Assembly: GCF_001411495.1 (NCBI RefSeq)
Contig: NZ_CP012982.1
Coordinates: forward strand, 682,001 to 746,000
Length of the DNA stretch: 64,000 bases
Source: Burkholderia cepacia ATCC 25416
GTDB lineage: Bacteria > Pseudomonadota > Gammaproteobacteria > Burkholderiales > Burkholderiaceae
Direction: 5' to 3'
Every line of letters starts with the position of its first letter. The stretch's first letter is position 1. Shown here piece by piece: positions 26,174 to 35,640 of this stretch. A program made the translations under genes and the position numbers. The notes under the pieces were generated by a model. It saw nothing but the letters and a program-made list of their open reading frames with translations. It searched no databases and was not told the origin of the DNA.

Positions 26174-26473
26174 GACGTTCCTGTCGTGGACGAACTGGGC
26201 AAGGGTCCTGTCGGACAGCCCGCACCGGCGCGGCCGGCACGGCGCCCCGCCGTGAACCCTTCCAACCCGGGCATCGCCTCGTCCGGCGACCGCCCAAGTT
26301 GTACATACAACTTTGCCCGCGCAGGCGCACCACCAGCAATCCGTGTTTATCTCTAATTGTCGGCGGATTATGGCCGTGGGTCGCAAATTCCCTTCAATTT
26401 CAATTAATTACGAATTACATCGAGCTAAACGACAGCTTTCTCCGTGCGCAGGTTCGTGGCCGGGAGCGGGTTT
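26174..26473. other. 300-bp intergenic region upstream of hisJ and downstream of kdpE
   Basis: It carries the promoter side of hisJ, including a palindromic operator candidate at 26296-26313 and an A/T-rich stretch (about 26360-26440) unlike the surrounding GC-rich DNA. No gene or clear terminator for kdpE is visible. Confidence 0.5.
26296..26313. promoter_or_regulatory. Palindromic operator candidate (GntR/HutC or FadR type) upstream of hisJ
   Basis: AAGTTGTA-CA-TACAACTT is an 8-bp perfect inverted repeat with a 2-bp spacer, about 120 bp upstream of hisJ. TTGTA...TACAA is the core recognised by GntR-superfamily repressors. A HutC-type repressor is encoded at 35823; its binding here is inferred. 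Confidence 0.55.
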
Positions 26474-27226
26474 TCACCTGTCTAGACCTGCCGATGCCGC
26501 ATCACGCTGCCCGTCCGTCATGCCGACCGTTTCCAGACCGACCAGCCGGTAGCCGAACTGCAGTTCCGTCAACAGGTGCCGCGGGCGCGCCGGCACCGGT
26601 TCGAGCTTCTGCCGCAGGTTCGTCATGTACACGCGCACGTAGTGCGCGCGTTCCGCGTCGTGGATCCCCCACACCTCGGCCAGCAATTGCCGCGCGGCGA
26701 CCACGCCGCCGCGCGCGCGAATCAGCGCGGCGAGCAGCCGGAATTCGAGGCGCGTCAGATGAACCGGCTCGCCGCCGCGGGCGACTTCGTGTTTGCCGAG
26801 ATCGACGGTCACGTCGCCGAAGCGCACGATCGACGACGATTGCCCGTCGGCCGACACGAACGCCGCGCGCCGCAACTGCGCGCGCGCCCGCGCGAGCAGT
26901 TCGGGCACGCCGAACGGCTTCGGCAGGTAATCGTCCGCGCCCGCGTCGAGCGCCGCGACCTTCTCCACCTCCTGCTGCCGCGCCGACAGCACGATCACCG
27001 GCACCGTCGACCATTCGCGCAGTTCGCGGATGAACGTCTTGCCGTCGTCGTCCGGCAGCCCGAGATCGACGATCACGAGATCGGGCTTGCTGCTCGACGC
27101 GTACATCCGCGCCTCGCGGGCCGTCGACGCCTCGCAGGTGTCGAGCCCCTCCTGTTCCAGTGCCATCCGCACGAAACGGCGGATGTCCGATTCGTCCTCG
27201 ACGATAAGTACGCGCGATCTGATCAT
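26474..27226 (-). CDS. kdpE: Response regulator KdpE
   Basis: The 250-aa regulator has a receiver domain (residues 1-120) with VLIVEDESDIRRFV, the phospho-acceptor Asp in LVIVDLGLPDDDG (about 53) and the Lys in DDYLPKPFGVPEL. An OmpR-type winged-helix domain follows (140-235, with LTRLEFRLLAALIRARGGVV and RAHYVRVYMTNLRQKLEP). It activates kdp transcription. Its start overlaps the kdpD stop by four bases (ATGA). Confidence 0.95.
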   Translation of the reverse strand: MIRSRVLIVEDESDIRRFVRMALEQEGLDTCEASTAREARMYASSSKPDLVIVDLGLPDDDGKTFIRELREWSTVPVIVLSARQQEVEKVAALDAGADDYLPKPFGVPELLARARAQLRRAAFVSADGQSSSIVRFGDVTVDLGKHEVARGGEPVHLTRLEFRLLAALIRARGGVVAARQLLAEVWGIHDAERAHYVRVYMTNLRQKLEPVPARPRHLLTELQFGYRLVGLETVGMTDGQRDAASAGLDR

Positions 27227-28929
27227 GTCCGGCTCTCGTGTTCGATGTCGGGCGGCGCACCCAGTGGCAGGCGAATCTCGAACCGCGCGCCGTGCGGATC
27301 GAGCGGCACCGCGCGGATCGAGCCGCCGTGCGCGTTGACGATGCTGCGGCACAGCGCGAGCCCGAGCCCCACGCCGCTGATCGACGATTCCTTGCGCTCG
27401 CGCTCGAACGGCTCGAACAGCGGCTCGGTGTTGCGCGCGACGAAGCCGGGCCCGTCGTCCTCGACGAACACGTACAGCGTTTCGCCGAACACGCGTGCGC
27501 GCACCGCCACGGCCGCATCCGCGCCCGCGTACTTCGCCGCGTTGTCGAGCAGGTTCATCAGCACGCGCTCGATCAGCAGCGCGTCGACGTCGATCAGCGG
27601 CAGGTCGGCCGGCAGGTCGGCGCTCACGTCGCGGCCGGCCAGCACGCCGGCCGAATGCGCGAGCGCGCTGCCGACGATCTCGTCGAGCATGTGCCACTCG
27701 CGATTCAGCCGCACGCCCTCGCTCTGCATGCGCGCGAGATCGAGCAGGTTCACGACGAGCCCGTGCAGCGCCTCGGCCTGGTTGCGGATGCCGTGCGCGA
27801 GCGCGGCCGGCTGCCCGTCGGCCAGCCGCTCCGGCCGCTCCAGCGTCTCGGCGAGCCCGCGGATCGCGGTCAGCGGCGTCTTCAGGTCGTGCGACACGGC
27901 GGCGAGCAGCGCGTTGCGCAGCCGCTCGCCTTCGATCCGGACGAGCGTGTGCTGCGCAACGCCGACGTAGTGCACGCGTTCGAGCGCCATCGCGATCGAC
28001 GAACACAGCGCGTCGATCAGGCGGCGATCGTCGGGGTCCGTGGGTACCGGCTGCGCGTCGCCGAACAGCACGAGCACGCCGCGCACGCGCATCGGCGCCT
28101 TCAGCGGCAGGTATTGCGCGGCCGCGCGCTCGAACGGCGGCAGCCCGCACCCGGCGCCGCGCGCATGCTCGTAGGCCCAGCGCGCGATCGGCGCTTCGAC
28201 GAACGCGGCGTGCGGCGCCGGCATCAGACGGTCGTCCGCATCGGGCAGCACGAGCGCGACGCGCACGCCGAGCAGCGGCGCGATCGTGCCGGTGCAGATC
28301 GATGCGATCTGTTCGGTTTCGATCGCCGCCGACAGGTCGTGCGCGACACGCGCGAGCGCGGCCGAGCGCTTCTCGTTCGCGCGCGCGGCCCGCGCCTCCG
28401 CGCGCAGGCGTGCCGCGAGCTGGCCGATCGCGAGCGCGACGGCGAGCATCAGTGCGAACGTGAACACGTACTGCGTATCGGACACCGCGAACGACAGCCT
28501 CGGCTCGACGAAGAAGAAGTCGAAGCAGCCGACGCAGACGAACGCGGCCCACGCACCGGCTAGCCGGCCGAGCCGCAGCGCGATCAGCACGACGGTCATC
28601 AGGAACAGCATCACGACGTTCGACAGGTCGAACACGCGCAGCAGCGCGCTCGCCGCCAGCGTCGCCAGCGCGCACACGAGCGTGGCGAGCAGCAGCGGCA
28701 CCGCGTACTGCGACACCCACGCATGCGTGCGCGGGTGCGCCTCGCGCACGGCCAGCGCCGGCCGCGTATCGGGCCCCGCGCCCGCGATGCGGTCGGCCAG
28801 CGCCGCGCACGCGCGCAGCACGGCTCGCCAGCGGTCGCGGCGCGCGCCGGCCCCGCTGCGGCGGGCAGCGGTGTCCCGCCGCCCCGTTGCCCGTCGATGC
28901 GCATCCTTCACGTTCACATTCACATCCAT
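27223..28929 (-). CDS. kdpD: Sensor kinase KdpD, short form without the N-terminal KdpD/Usp domains
   Basis: The 568-aa kinase has the four-helix DUF4118 membrane region (about residues 70-165, ending in LSFAVSDTQYVFTFALML), a GAF-like segment, the dimerisation/phospho-acceptor box AVSHDLKTPLTAIRGLAETL (about 345) and an ATP-binding domain with NLLDNAAKYA and VEDDGPGFV. Classic KdpD is near 900 aa with an N-terminal Walker-containing KdpD domain and a Usp domain; both are missing. The ATG giving MDVNVNVKD follows GGAAG, and the frame upstream runs into kdpB without KdpD-like sequence. It is coupled to kdpE by an ATGA overlap. Confidence 0.92.
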   Translation of the reverse strand: MDVNVNVKDAHRRATGRRDTAARRSGAGARRDRWRAVLRACAALADRIAGAGPDTRPALAVREAHPRTHAWVSQYAVPLLLATLVCALATLAASALLRVFDLSNVVMLFLMTVVLIALRLGRLAGAWAAFVCVGCFDFFFVEPRLSFAVSDTQYVFTFALMLAVALAIGQLAARLRAEARAARANEKRSAALARVAHDLSAAIETEQIASICTGTIAPLLGVRVALVLPDADDRLMPAPHAAFVEAPIARWAYEHARGAGCGLPPFERAAAQYLPLKAPMRVRGVLVLFGDAQPVPTDPDDRRLIDALCSSIAMALERVHYVGVAQHTLVRIEGERLRNALLAAVSHDLKTPLTAIRGLAETLERPERLADGQPAALAHGIRNQAEALHGLVVNLLDLARMQSEGVRLNREWHMLDEIVGSALAHSAGVLAGRDVSADLPADLPLIDVDALLIERVLMNLLDNAAKYAGADAAVAVRARVFGETLYVFVEDDGPGFVARNTEPLFEPFERERKESSISGVGLGLALCRSIVNAHGGSIRAVPLDPHGARFEIRLPLGAPPDIEHESRT

Positions 28930-28958
28930 GATCGCTTCCGGCAATTGAAACGCCGAAC

Positions 28959-28993
28959 GGCCCCGCGCACGCCGCGAAGGCGTGAGCGGGGCC
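28959..28993. other. Large imperfect hairpin between kdpB and kdpD
   Basis: GGCCCCGC and CACGCC pair with GGCGTG and GCGGGGCC, giving 14 base pairs with one bulged base on each side and a 5-base loop. It lies in the 80-bp gap after the kdpB stop. No U-tract follows, so it could be a processing or attenuation site that separates the pump genes from the sensor genes. Confidence 0.5.
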
Positions 28994-29009
28994 GCGACGG
29001 CGCGTTCGG

Positions 29010-31094
29010 TCAGATAAACGGCGTCAGCAGCATGTCGATCAGCTTGATGCCGATGAACGGTGCAACGATTCCGCCCACGCCGTAGATCAGCAGATTGCGC
29101 CCCAGCAGCTTCCCGGCCGGTTCCGCGCGATACTTCACGCCCTTCAGCGCGAGCGGGATCAGCGCGACGATGATCAGCGCATTGAAGATCACCGCCGACA
29201 GGATCGCCGACGTCGGGCTGTGCAGGCCCATCACGTTCAGCGCGCCGAGCGCCGGATAGGTCGCGACGAACGCGGCCGGGATGATCGCGAAATACTTCGC
29301 GAGATCGTTGGCGACGCTGAACGTGGTCAGCGCGCCGCGCGTCATGATCATCTGCTTGCCGACCTCGACCACCTGCATCAGCTTCGTCGGGTTGCTGTCG
29401 AGGTCGACCATGTTGGCCGCCTCCTTCGCCGCCTGCGTGCCGCTGTGCATCGCGACGGCCACGTCGGCCTGCGCGAGTGCGGGCGCGTCGTTGGTGCCAT
29501 CGCCCGTCATCGCGACGAGATGGCCCTTCGCCTGGTGCTCGCGGATCAGCCGCAGCTTGTCCTCGGGCGTCGCTTCGGCCAGGTAGTCGTCGACGCCGGC
29601 TTCCGCCGCGATCGCCGCCGCGGTGAGGCGGTTGTCGCCGGTGATCATCACGGTCTTCACGCCGACCTTGCGCAACTCGGCGAAGCGCGCGGCGATCCCG
29701 TGCTTGACGATGTCCTTCAGCTCGATCGCGCCGAGCACGCGGGCGCCGTCGGCGACGACGAGCGGCGTGCCGCCGCGCCGCGCGATTTCGTTGACGGCCG
29801 TCTCGACCGCCTGCGGAAACGCACCGCCGAGCGCATCGACGTGCGCGCGGATCGCCGACGCCGCGCCCTTGCGCACCTGCCGCCCGCCGATATCGAGGCC
29901 GCTCATCCGCGTGCGCGCGCTGAACGGCACGGCAAAACCGCCGTCGATCGGCTTGCCCTCCAGCGAGAACCGCTGTTTCGCGAGCGCGACGATCGAACGC
30001 CCTTCGGGCGTCTCGTCGGCAAGCGACGACAGCTGCGCGGCCTCGGCCAGCGCACGCTCGTCCACGCCCGGCGCCGGCCGGAACTGCACGGCCTCGCGGT
30101 TGCCGAGCGTGATCGTGCCGGTCTTGTCGAGCAGCAGCACGTCGACGTCGCCGGCCGCCTCGATCGCGCGGCCCGACGTCGCGAGCACGTTCGCGCGCAT
30201 CATGCGGCTCATCCCCGCGATGCCGATCGCCGACAGCAGCGCGCCGATCGTCGTCGGGATCAGGCAGACGAGCAGCGCGATCAGCACGGTCAGGCTCACC
30301 GCCGAACCCGACGCGTTCAGCAGCACGCTGAACTGCGAGAACGGCAGCAGCGTCGCGCACACGAGCAGGAAGATGATCGTCAGCGCGACGAGCAGGATCG
30401 TCAGCGCGACTTCGTTCGGCGTCTTGCCGCGCTTCGCGCCCTCGACCATCGCGATCATCCGGTCGAGAAAGGCCTCGCCCGGCTGCGCGGTGATCTTCAC
30501 GACGATCCAGTCGGACAGCACGCGCGTGCCGCCCGTCACCGACGAGAAATCGCCGCCCGACTCGCGGATCACGGGCGCGGATTCGCCGGTGATCGCCGAT
30601 TCGTCGACCGACGCGACGCCGTCAATCACTTCGCCGTCGGCGGGAATCGTGTCGCCGGCCTCGACGAGCACGATGCTGCCGGCCGCGAGTTCGTCGCTCG
30701 GCACGCGATGGCTGGTGCTGCCGTACCGCTTCGGCTCGTCGAGCACCTTCGCATACACGCGCTTGCGCGCCGCACGCAGGGCGTCGGCCTGCGCCTTGCC
30801 GCGCCCTTCGGCCAGCGCCTCGGCCGCGTTCGCGAACAGCACGGTGAACCACAGCCAGCACGCGACCGCGAAGATGAAGCCGGCCGGCGCATCGCCCGCG
30901 CCGGTCAGCGCCTGCAGCCACAGCACGGTCGTGACGATGCTGCCGAGATAGACGACGAACATCACGGGATTCTTCAACTGCACGCGCGGCGCGAGCTTGC
31001 GGAAGGCCTCGCGCAGCACGGCCGTCCGGCGCATCGGCGGCACGGCGCCGACCGGGAGCGCCGCCGGATTGATCGGGGTTTCGATATGGGACAT
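29010..31094 (-). CDS. kdpB: Potassium-transporting P-type ATPase, catalytic subunit KdpB
   Basis: The 694-aa protein is a complete P-type ATPase: TGES in the actuator domain ([12 protein letters not shown]), the phosphorylation motif [12 protein letters not shown] (Asp about 307), the KGAA nucleotide-binding motif (VRKGAASAI), and [11 protein letters not shown]. KdpB couples ATP hydrolysis to potassium entry through KdpA. MSHIETP is chosen as the start because GGAG lies six bases upstream. It follows kdpC by 23 bp; in other bacteria kdpB normally precedes kdpC. Confidence 0.96.
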   Translation of the reverse strand: MSHIETPINPAALPVGAVPPMRRTAVLREAFRKLAPRVQLKNPVMFVVYLGSIVTTVLWLQALTGAGDAPAGFIFAVACWLWFTVLFANAAEALAEGRGKAQADALRAARKRVYAKVLDEPKRYGSTSHRVPSDELAAGSIVLVEAGDTIPADGEVIDGVASVDESAITGESAPVIRESGGDFSSVTGGTRVLSDWIVVKITAQPGEAFLDRMIAMVEGAKRGKTPNEVALTILLVALTIIFLLVCATLLPFSQFSVLLNASGSAVSLTVLIALLVCLIPTTIGALLSAIGIAGMSRMMRANVLATSGRAIEAAGDVDVLLLDKTGTITLGNREAVQFRPAPGVDERALAEAAQLSSLADETPEGRSIVALAKQRFSLEGKPIDGGFAVPFSARTRMSGLDIGGRQVRKGAASAIRAHVDALGGAFPQAVETAVNEIARRGGTPLVVADGARVLGAIELKDIVKHGIAARFAELRKVGVKTVMITGDNRLTAAAIAAEAGVDDYLAEATPEDKLRLIREHQAKGHLVAMTGDGTNDAPALAQADVAVAMHSGTQAAKEAANMVDLDSNPTKLMQVVEVGKQMIMTRGALTTFSVANDLAKYFAIIPAAFVATYPALGALNVMGLHSPTSAILSAVIFNALIIVALIPLALKGVKYRAEPAGKLLGRNLLIYGVGGIVAPFIGIKLIDMLLTPFI

Positions 31095-31117
31095 GAGTGA
31101 CTCCGTGGTTCCTGCCA

Positions 31118-31816
31118 TTACTTCGCGCCGGCCGCCTGGCCGAATGCGCGATCCAGCGCGAGGTTCAGGTCGAGCACGCGCACGCGCGGTTCGCCGAGCA
31201 CGCCGAGCTGGCGCGGCGATGCGATGCGTTCGACCAGCGCCGCGACCTGTGCGGCATCGACGCCGCGTGCCTGCGCGACGCGTGCCGCCTGCAGCCGCGC
31301 GTTCGCCACCGAGATCTCGGGATCGAGCCCCGATGCCGACGCGGTCACGGCATCCGCCGGTACCGGCGTGCCGGCGGCGAGCGCGTTCTCCTGCCGGTAT
31401 GCGCGTACCCGCTGCGCGATATCCGCGAGCAGCTTCCTGCTGGTTGCCCCCTGGTTGCTGGCGCCGCTGCCGGCCGCGTTGTACGGCTGTTCGACCGTCT
31501 TCGACGGATCGGCCGGATCGGTGCCGGTCGTCGCGCTCGGCCGCCCGTGGAAGTAGCCGGCCCGCGTGAAGGACTGCCCGATCACCGTCGAGCCGATCGT
31601 CGTGCCGTTGCGCTCCACGAGACTGCCGCGCGCCTGCGACGGGAACAGCACGTTCGCGACGCCCGTGGTGAGCAGCGGATACGCGATGCCCGTGACGAGC
31701 ATGAACAGCACCGACGATGCGATCACGGGCCGCACGAGGCCGCGCGTCGCCGCGCCGAACGAAGAACCGGGTGCCGGCGCGGCGGCGGCCGCTGCCTGGC
31801 GATTGCCTTGCATCAT
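31118..31816 (-). CDS. kdpC: Potassium-transporting ATPase subunit KdpC
   Basis: The 232-aa protein has one membrane helix (about residues 30-52, [20 protein letters not shown]) and the KdpC soluble domain with [37 protein letters not shown] and [14 protein letters not shown]. KdpC stabilises nucleotide binding at KdpB. The N-terminus is about 30 residues longer than typical, Ala-rich and probably disordered. GAGGAAAAC precedes the ATG pair. It sits between kdpA and kdpB instead of after kdpB. Confidence 0.94.
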   Translation of the reverse strand: MMQGNRQAAAAAAPAPGSSFGAATRGLVRPVIASSVLFMLVTGIAYPLLTTGVANVLFPSQARGSLVERNGTTIGSTVIGQSFTRAGYFHGRPSATTGTDPADPSKTVEQPYNAAGSGASNQGATSRKLLADIAQRVRAYRQENALAAGTPVPADAVTASASGLDPEISVANARLQAARVAQARGVDAAQVAALVERIASPRQLGVLGEPRVRVLDLNLALDRAFGQAAGAK

Positions 31817-31826
31817 GATGTTTTCC

Positions 31827-33530
31827 TCAGAACAGTTGGCCGCCCGACATCAGCAGGTGCTCGACGACCGGGCCGAGCGCGAGCGCGGGCAGGAACGTGA
31901 GACCGCCGACGACCAGGATCACGAAGACCAGCAGGCCGGCGAACAGGCCCGTCGACGTCGACAGCGTGCCCGCGCTTTCCGGCACGCTCTTCTTCGCGGC
32001 GAGGCTGCCCGCGACCGCGAGCATCGGCAGCAGCGTCAGGTAGCGGCCGATCAGCATCGCGAAGCCGATCGTCGTGTTGAAGAACGGCGTGTTCGCGTTC
32101 AGGCCCGCGAACGCGGAGCCGTTGTTGGCGGTGCCCGACGTGTACGCGTACAGCACTTCGCTGAAGCCGTGCGGGCCGAGGTTCGCGAGGCTGTCCATCG
32201 TCGAGTGCAGCATCGCGGCCAGCGCGGTGAAGCCGAGGATGCTGAACGGATGCGCGAGCACCGCGAGCATCACGAGCTTCATCTCGCGCGCCTCGATCTT
32301 CTTGCCGAGGAATTCCGGCGTGCGCCCGATCATCATCCCGACCAGGAACACCGTGAGGATCGCGAACGTGAACAGGTTGATCAGCCCGACGCCGTCGCCG
32401 CCGAACACGTTGTTCAGCATCATCTGCGCGATCGGCACGAGGCCGCCGAGCGGCGTCAGCGAGTCGTGCATCGCGTCGACCGAGCCGGTGGTCGCGGCGG
32501 TCGTGACGGTGGCGAACAGGCTCGTCTGCGCGATGCCGAAGCGCATCTCCTTGCCTTCCATGTTGCCGCCCGGCTGCGCGGCGCTCATCTGCTGGTCGAC
32601 GCCGAGCCCGGCCACGAGCGGATTGCCGTGCTGCTCGGCCGAATAGATCACGGCCAGGAAGCCGACGAACATCACGACGAACGCACCGAGGATCACCCAG
32701 CCCTGGCGACGCCGGCCGATCATCGTGCCGAGCGTGTACGTCAGCGCGGACGGAATCAGCAGCATCGACAGCATGTGCAGCGTGTTGGTGAGCGGCGTCG
32801 GGTTCTCGAACGGATGCGCGGCGTTCATGCTGAAGAAGCCGCCGCCGTTCGTGCCGATGTGCTTGATCGATTCGAGGCTGGCAACGGGCCCCGTCACGAT
32901 CTGCTGGCGCGCGCCTTCGAGCGTGGTCGCCCACGCATCGGACGCGAGCGTCTGCGGCATGCCCTGCCACACGTACACGAGCGCCATCGCGAAGCTGAGC
33001 GGCAGCAGCACACGATAGGTCACGCGCGTGAAGTCGACCCAGTAATTGCCGATGTCCGCCGCGCTCTTGCGGCTCAGCCCGCGGATGAAGCCGCCCGCGG
33101 CCGCGATGCCGGTCGCCGCGCTGGCCACCATCAGGAACGTGATGACGGCCATCTGCGAGAAGTTCGACAGGCTGCTCTCGCCCGCATACGCCTGCCAGTT
33201 CGTGTTCGTGATGAACGACGCGGCGGTGTTGAACGCGAGGTCCGGGCTTTGCGCGGCGCGCTGCAGTGCATCGAACGGCAGCGTGTCCTGGATGCGCAGC
33301 AGCAGATAACCGAGCAGCATCATCCCGGCATTGCCGAGCAGCAGCACCATGCCGTAGCGCTGCCACGACATCGCTTCGTCGGGATTCACGCCGAGCAGCG
33401 CATAGGTACGGCGTTCGACCCACGCGTGGCGCGGGCTCGTAAAGGCGTGCGCGAGCCATTTCCCGACGACGGGCACCAGCGCCAGCATGATCGCGAGAAC
33501 GATCGCGAATTGAATGAGATTGTTGAACAT
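31827..33530 (-). CDS. kdpA: Potassium-transporting ATPase channel subunit KdpA
   Basis: The 567-aa channel-like protein has about ten helices and the four pseudo-repeat selectivity regions. The clearest are [41 protein letters not shown] and [13 protein letters not shown]. KdpA selects potassium at the outer face of the pump. It begins 12 bp after a 27-aa peptide gene and is followed by kdpC after 10 bp. Length agrees with the family. Confidence 0.96.
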   Translation of the reverse strand: MFNNLIQFAIVLAIMLALVPVVGKWLAHAFTSPRHAWVERRTYALLGVNPDEAMSWQRYGMVLLLGNAGMMLLGYLLLRIQDTLPFDALQRAAQSPDLAFNTAASFITNTNWQAYAGESSLSNFSQMAVITFLMVASAATGIAAAGGFIRGLSRKSAADIGNYWVDFTRVTYRVLLPLSFAMALVYVWQGMPQTLASDAWATTLEGARQQIVTGPVASLESIKHIGTNGGGFFSMNAAHPFENPTPLTNTLHMLSMLLIPSALTYTLGTMIGRRRQGWVILGAFVVMFVGFLAVIYSAEQHGNPLVAGLGVDQQMSAAQPGGNMEGKEMRFGIAQTSLFATVTTAATTGSVDAMHDSLTPLGGLVPIAQMMLNNVFGGDGVGLINLFTFAILTVFLVGMMIGRTPEFLGKKIEAREMKLVMLAVLAHPFSILGFTALAAMLHSTMDSLANLGPHGFSEVLYAYTSGTANNGSAFAGLNANTPFFNTTIGFAMLIGRYLTLLPMLAVAGSLAAKKSVPESAGTLSTSTGLFAGLLVFVILVVGGLTFLPALALGPVVEHLLMSGGQLF

Positions 33531-33542
33531 GTCGACGCTCGC

Positions 33543-33626
33543 TCAGATCCGGTCAAGGCCGGTGATGAAACCGGCCGTCAAGGCAAAGAACGCGAGCGTG
33601 AACAGAATGAAAAGCAGATCGCTCAT
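33543..33626 (-). CDS. 27-aa single-helix membrane peptide in the kdp operon
   Basis: The ORF encodes MSDLLFILFTLAFFALTAGF plus ITGLDRI, one hydrophobic helix with a charged end. It lies between kdpF and kdpA. Similar single-helix ORFs of this pattern occur next to kdpF in some high-GC bacteria, which supports a real gene. The role is not known; stabilising the Kdp complex is a guess by analogy with KdpF. Confidence 0.6.
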   Translation of the reverse strand: MSDLLFILFTLAFFALTAGFITGLDRI

Positions 33627-33669
33627 GACATCCACCGATATTTTTCGAATTCCTGTTGAATCGCGCCGA

Positions 33670-33750
33670 TCAATACCGCTCGGGTTTGATCAATGCATGA
33701 AACAGATAGATAAAGAGCGCGAGCGACAGCGCGCCGGTGATCCACAACAT
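33670..33750 (-). CDS. kdpF: KdpF, small regulatory subunit of the Kdp potassium pump
   Basis: The 26-aa peptide MLWITGALSLALFIYLFHAL plus IKPERY has the KdpF pattern: one helix ending in a short Lys-Pro-Glu-Arg tail. AGGGGAAAG lies upstream of the ATG at good spacing. KdpF stabilises the KdpABC complex in the membrane. It is the first gene of the operon. Confidence 0.85.
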   Translation of the reverse strand: MLWITGALSLALFIYLFHALIKPERY

Positions 33751-34083
33751 GGCTTTCCCCTTTTTTCATATGCGCGGCGACACCGCGCGATCGTCGGCGT
33801 GGCGGGCCTTGCCTTGCCGGCGCAGGCCCGCGTGACGCCCCCATGCTCGTCTGGCGAATGGGATGCGACAGTGTAGAAATCCGCGTATCAAAGCGGTGTT
33901 CAATTTCTTTACAAGGAATAAAAAAGCTGTAAAGACGAAAGCCGGCCGACGGGCATTTTTATGCGTTCTTTTCAGGGCCCGCGCGAGTCTATACACCGTA
34001 TCGTCACCGCGATTCCTAGAATGGGCGGCATGTCCAAGACGAGATCTCCGCGGTGCGGAGCACGATGCGACCGGGGTGCCAGC
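33751..34083. other. 333-bp divergent region between kdpF and the 104-aa gene
   Basis: This holds the kdp promoter region. It contains an A/T-rich patch (about 33895-33960) with an 8-bp inverted repeat at 33906-33935 and the upstream region of the plus-strand gene at 34084. No further gene is supported. Confidence 0.55.
33906..33935. promoter_or_regulatory. Inverted repeat in the kdp promoter region (possible KdpE site)
   Basis: TCTTTACA and TGTAAAGA are perfect complements separated by 14 A-rich bases, about 155-185 bp upstream of kdpF. The T/A-rich arms resemble the T-rich KdpE targets of other bacteria. Assignment is by location and is not proven. Confidence 0.4.
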
Positions 34084-34398
34084 ATGAAACCGACCAGAAC
34101 CGAAACCGCCGCTTCACGCGCTCTGCCGCCCGTTCGTTCGCGGCGCCGGTACCCTGCCGACGAACGCGTGCTGCTGTCGATCCGCGTCGAATCCGACAAC
34201 CTCGCCGTCGTGCGGCGCCTGCTGCACCAGGCGGTCGGCGCCGCGCTCAATTTCTACACGGCCGCTATCGACAAGCGCACCGGGCGCGCCTGCATCGAGC
34301 TCGAGGTCGCACGGTCGCAGGCATCGCCGGCCATCCTGTCGATCCTCCGCCTGCTGCCGGCCGCCGAGTTCGGCACGATCCGCCTGTTGCAGCACTAG
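34084..34398 (+). CDS. 104-aa protein of unknown function with an ACT-like pattern
   Basis: After a basic N-terminal tail (about residues 1-24) the product has LLSIRVESDNLAVVRRLLHQ, then GRACIELEV and SILRLLPAAEFGTIRLLQ. The beta-alpha-beta-beta-alpha-beta spacing looks like an ACT/regulatory domain such as the small subunit of acetolactate synthase, but this is pattern-based and no family is certain. GGGGTG precedes the ATG; an upstream ATG at 34030 is possible. It is divergent from kdp and followed by the porin gene. Confidence 0.6.
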   Translation: MKPTRTETAASRALPPVRSRRRYPADERVLLSIRVESDNLAVVRRLLHQAVGAALNFYTAAIDKRTGRACIELEVARSQASPAILSILRLLPAAEFGTIRLLQH

Positions 34399-34512
34399 CG
34401 GCCTCCCCTTTTCAACGATTCATCGATTCATCGATTCGAACGCGTGTTCCGGCGCGAACGCGCGACGAATCGTCGTTCCCGTCGCGACGGGCCTTTCCAG
34501 GAAGCACTCGCA

Positions 34513-35640
34513 ATGAAAAAAGCAGTCGTCGGTACCCTTTCCCTCGCATTCTTCGGCGCCGCCGCGCATGCGCAAAGCAGCGTCACGCTCTACGGGATGC
34601 TGGATGCGGGCATCGCCTATACGAACAACCAGTCGGGCAAGAGCGCGTGGCAGCAAGGCAGTGGCCTGCTGTCGAATACGGTCTTCGGCCTGAGCGGCAA
34701 CGAGGATCTCGGCGGCGGCCTGCATGCGCTGTTCCGCCTCGAGAACGGCTTCAACCTGAACAACGGCACGCAGTCCTACCGGAACACGATGTTCGGCCGC
34801 CGCGCGTACGTCGGCCTGCAGAGCGACCGGTACGGTGCGGTGACGCTCGGCCGCCAATACGATGCCGTGGTCGACTACCTCGGCCCGCTCGCGATGGCGA
34901 ACAACGGCGACGGCAACAATCTCGCGTCGCATCCGTTCGACAACGACAACATCGACGATTCGTTCTACATCGACAACGCGGTGAAATATACGAGCCCGAC
35001 GCTCGCCGGCTGGCAGTTCGGCGGCCTGTACGGGTTCAGCAACGCGGCCGGCGGCTTCGCGAACAACCGCGCGTACAGCGCGGGCATGTCGTATGCGAAC
35101 GGGCCGGTCAGCCTCGGCGCCGCGTACCTGCAGCTCAACCGCGGCGGGCTGACGGCCGGCGGCGCGCTGTCGACGAACGACGGCCCGAACTTCCCGGCCG
35201 TGCGCCAGCGCGTGATGGGCGCGGGCGGCAGCTACGCCTTCGACCGGCTGACGGTCGGCGCGCTGTGGACGCACTCGATGTTCGACGAAACGGCCGCGTC
35301 GTCGCTGCCCGGCGCGCTGAACGCGCTGCGCTTCGACAACTTCGAAGTCAACGCGCGCTACACGCTGACGCCGGCCGTCTCGTTCGCGAGCGCCTATACG
35401 TTCACCGATGGCCGCTACGACGACGCCACCGGCAGCCACCGGCCGAAATGGCACCAGGTGACGCTGATGGCCGACTACGCGCTGAGCAAGCGCACCGACG
35501 TGTATGCGGAGACGGTCTACCAGCACCAGTTCGGCGTGCCGTCGGGCGCGACGCTCGGCTTCGCGAACGTGACGGGGCTCGCGGCTTCGTCGACCAACAC
35601 GCAGGTGGTCGCGACGGTCGGCATCCGGCATCGGTTCTGA
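34513..35640 (+). CDS. Gram-negative porin (Burkholderia OpcP/Omp38-like)
   Basis: The 375-aa outer-membrane protein has a signal peptide (MKKAVVGTLSLAFFGAAAHA, mature end QSSVTLYGMLDAGIAY). The betaproteobacterial porin hallmarks are present: SGNEDLGGGLHALFRLENGF, RRAYVGLQSDRYGAVTLGRQ and a C-terminal VVATVGIRHRF ending in the Phe required for outer-membrane assembly. It forms a trimeric diffusion channel. AGGAAG precedes the ATG. It lies just upstream of a HutC-type repressor. Confidence 0.95.
   Translation: MKKAVVGTLSLAFFGAAAHAQSSVTLYGMLDAGIAYTNNQSGKSAWQQGSGLLSNTVFGLSGNEDLGGGLHALFRLENGFNLNNGTQSYRNTMFGRRAYVGLQSDRYGAVTLGRQYDAVVDYLGPLAMANNGDGNNLASHPFDNDNIDDSFYIDNAVKYTSPTLAGWQFGGLYGFSNAAGGFANNRAYSAGMSYANGPVSLGAAYLQLNRGGLTAGGALSTNDGPNFPAVRQRVMGAGGSYAFDRLTVGALWTHSMFDETAASSLPGALNALRFDNFEVNARYTLTPAVSFASAYTFTDGRYDDATGSHRPKWHQVTLMADYALSKRTDVYAETVYQHQFGVPSGATLGFANVTGLAASSTNTQVVATVGIRHRF

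Noticed and set aside
27223..30360. A frame running from kdpD far upstream through kdpB, suggesting a 1045-aa kinase
   Set aside because: The added part is an out-of-frame reading of kdpB with no KdpD-like motif; a Shine-Dalgarno supports the start at 28929.
29220..31100. Very long plus-strand open frame opposite kdpB
   Set aside because: It is the antisense shadow of a well-conserved gene in GC-rich DNA; the product is Arg/His-rich and lacks any family pattern.
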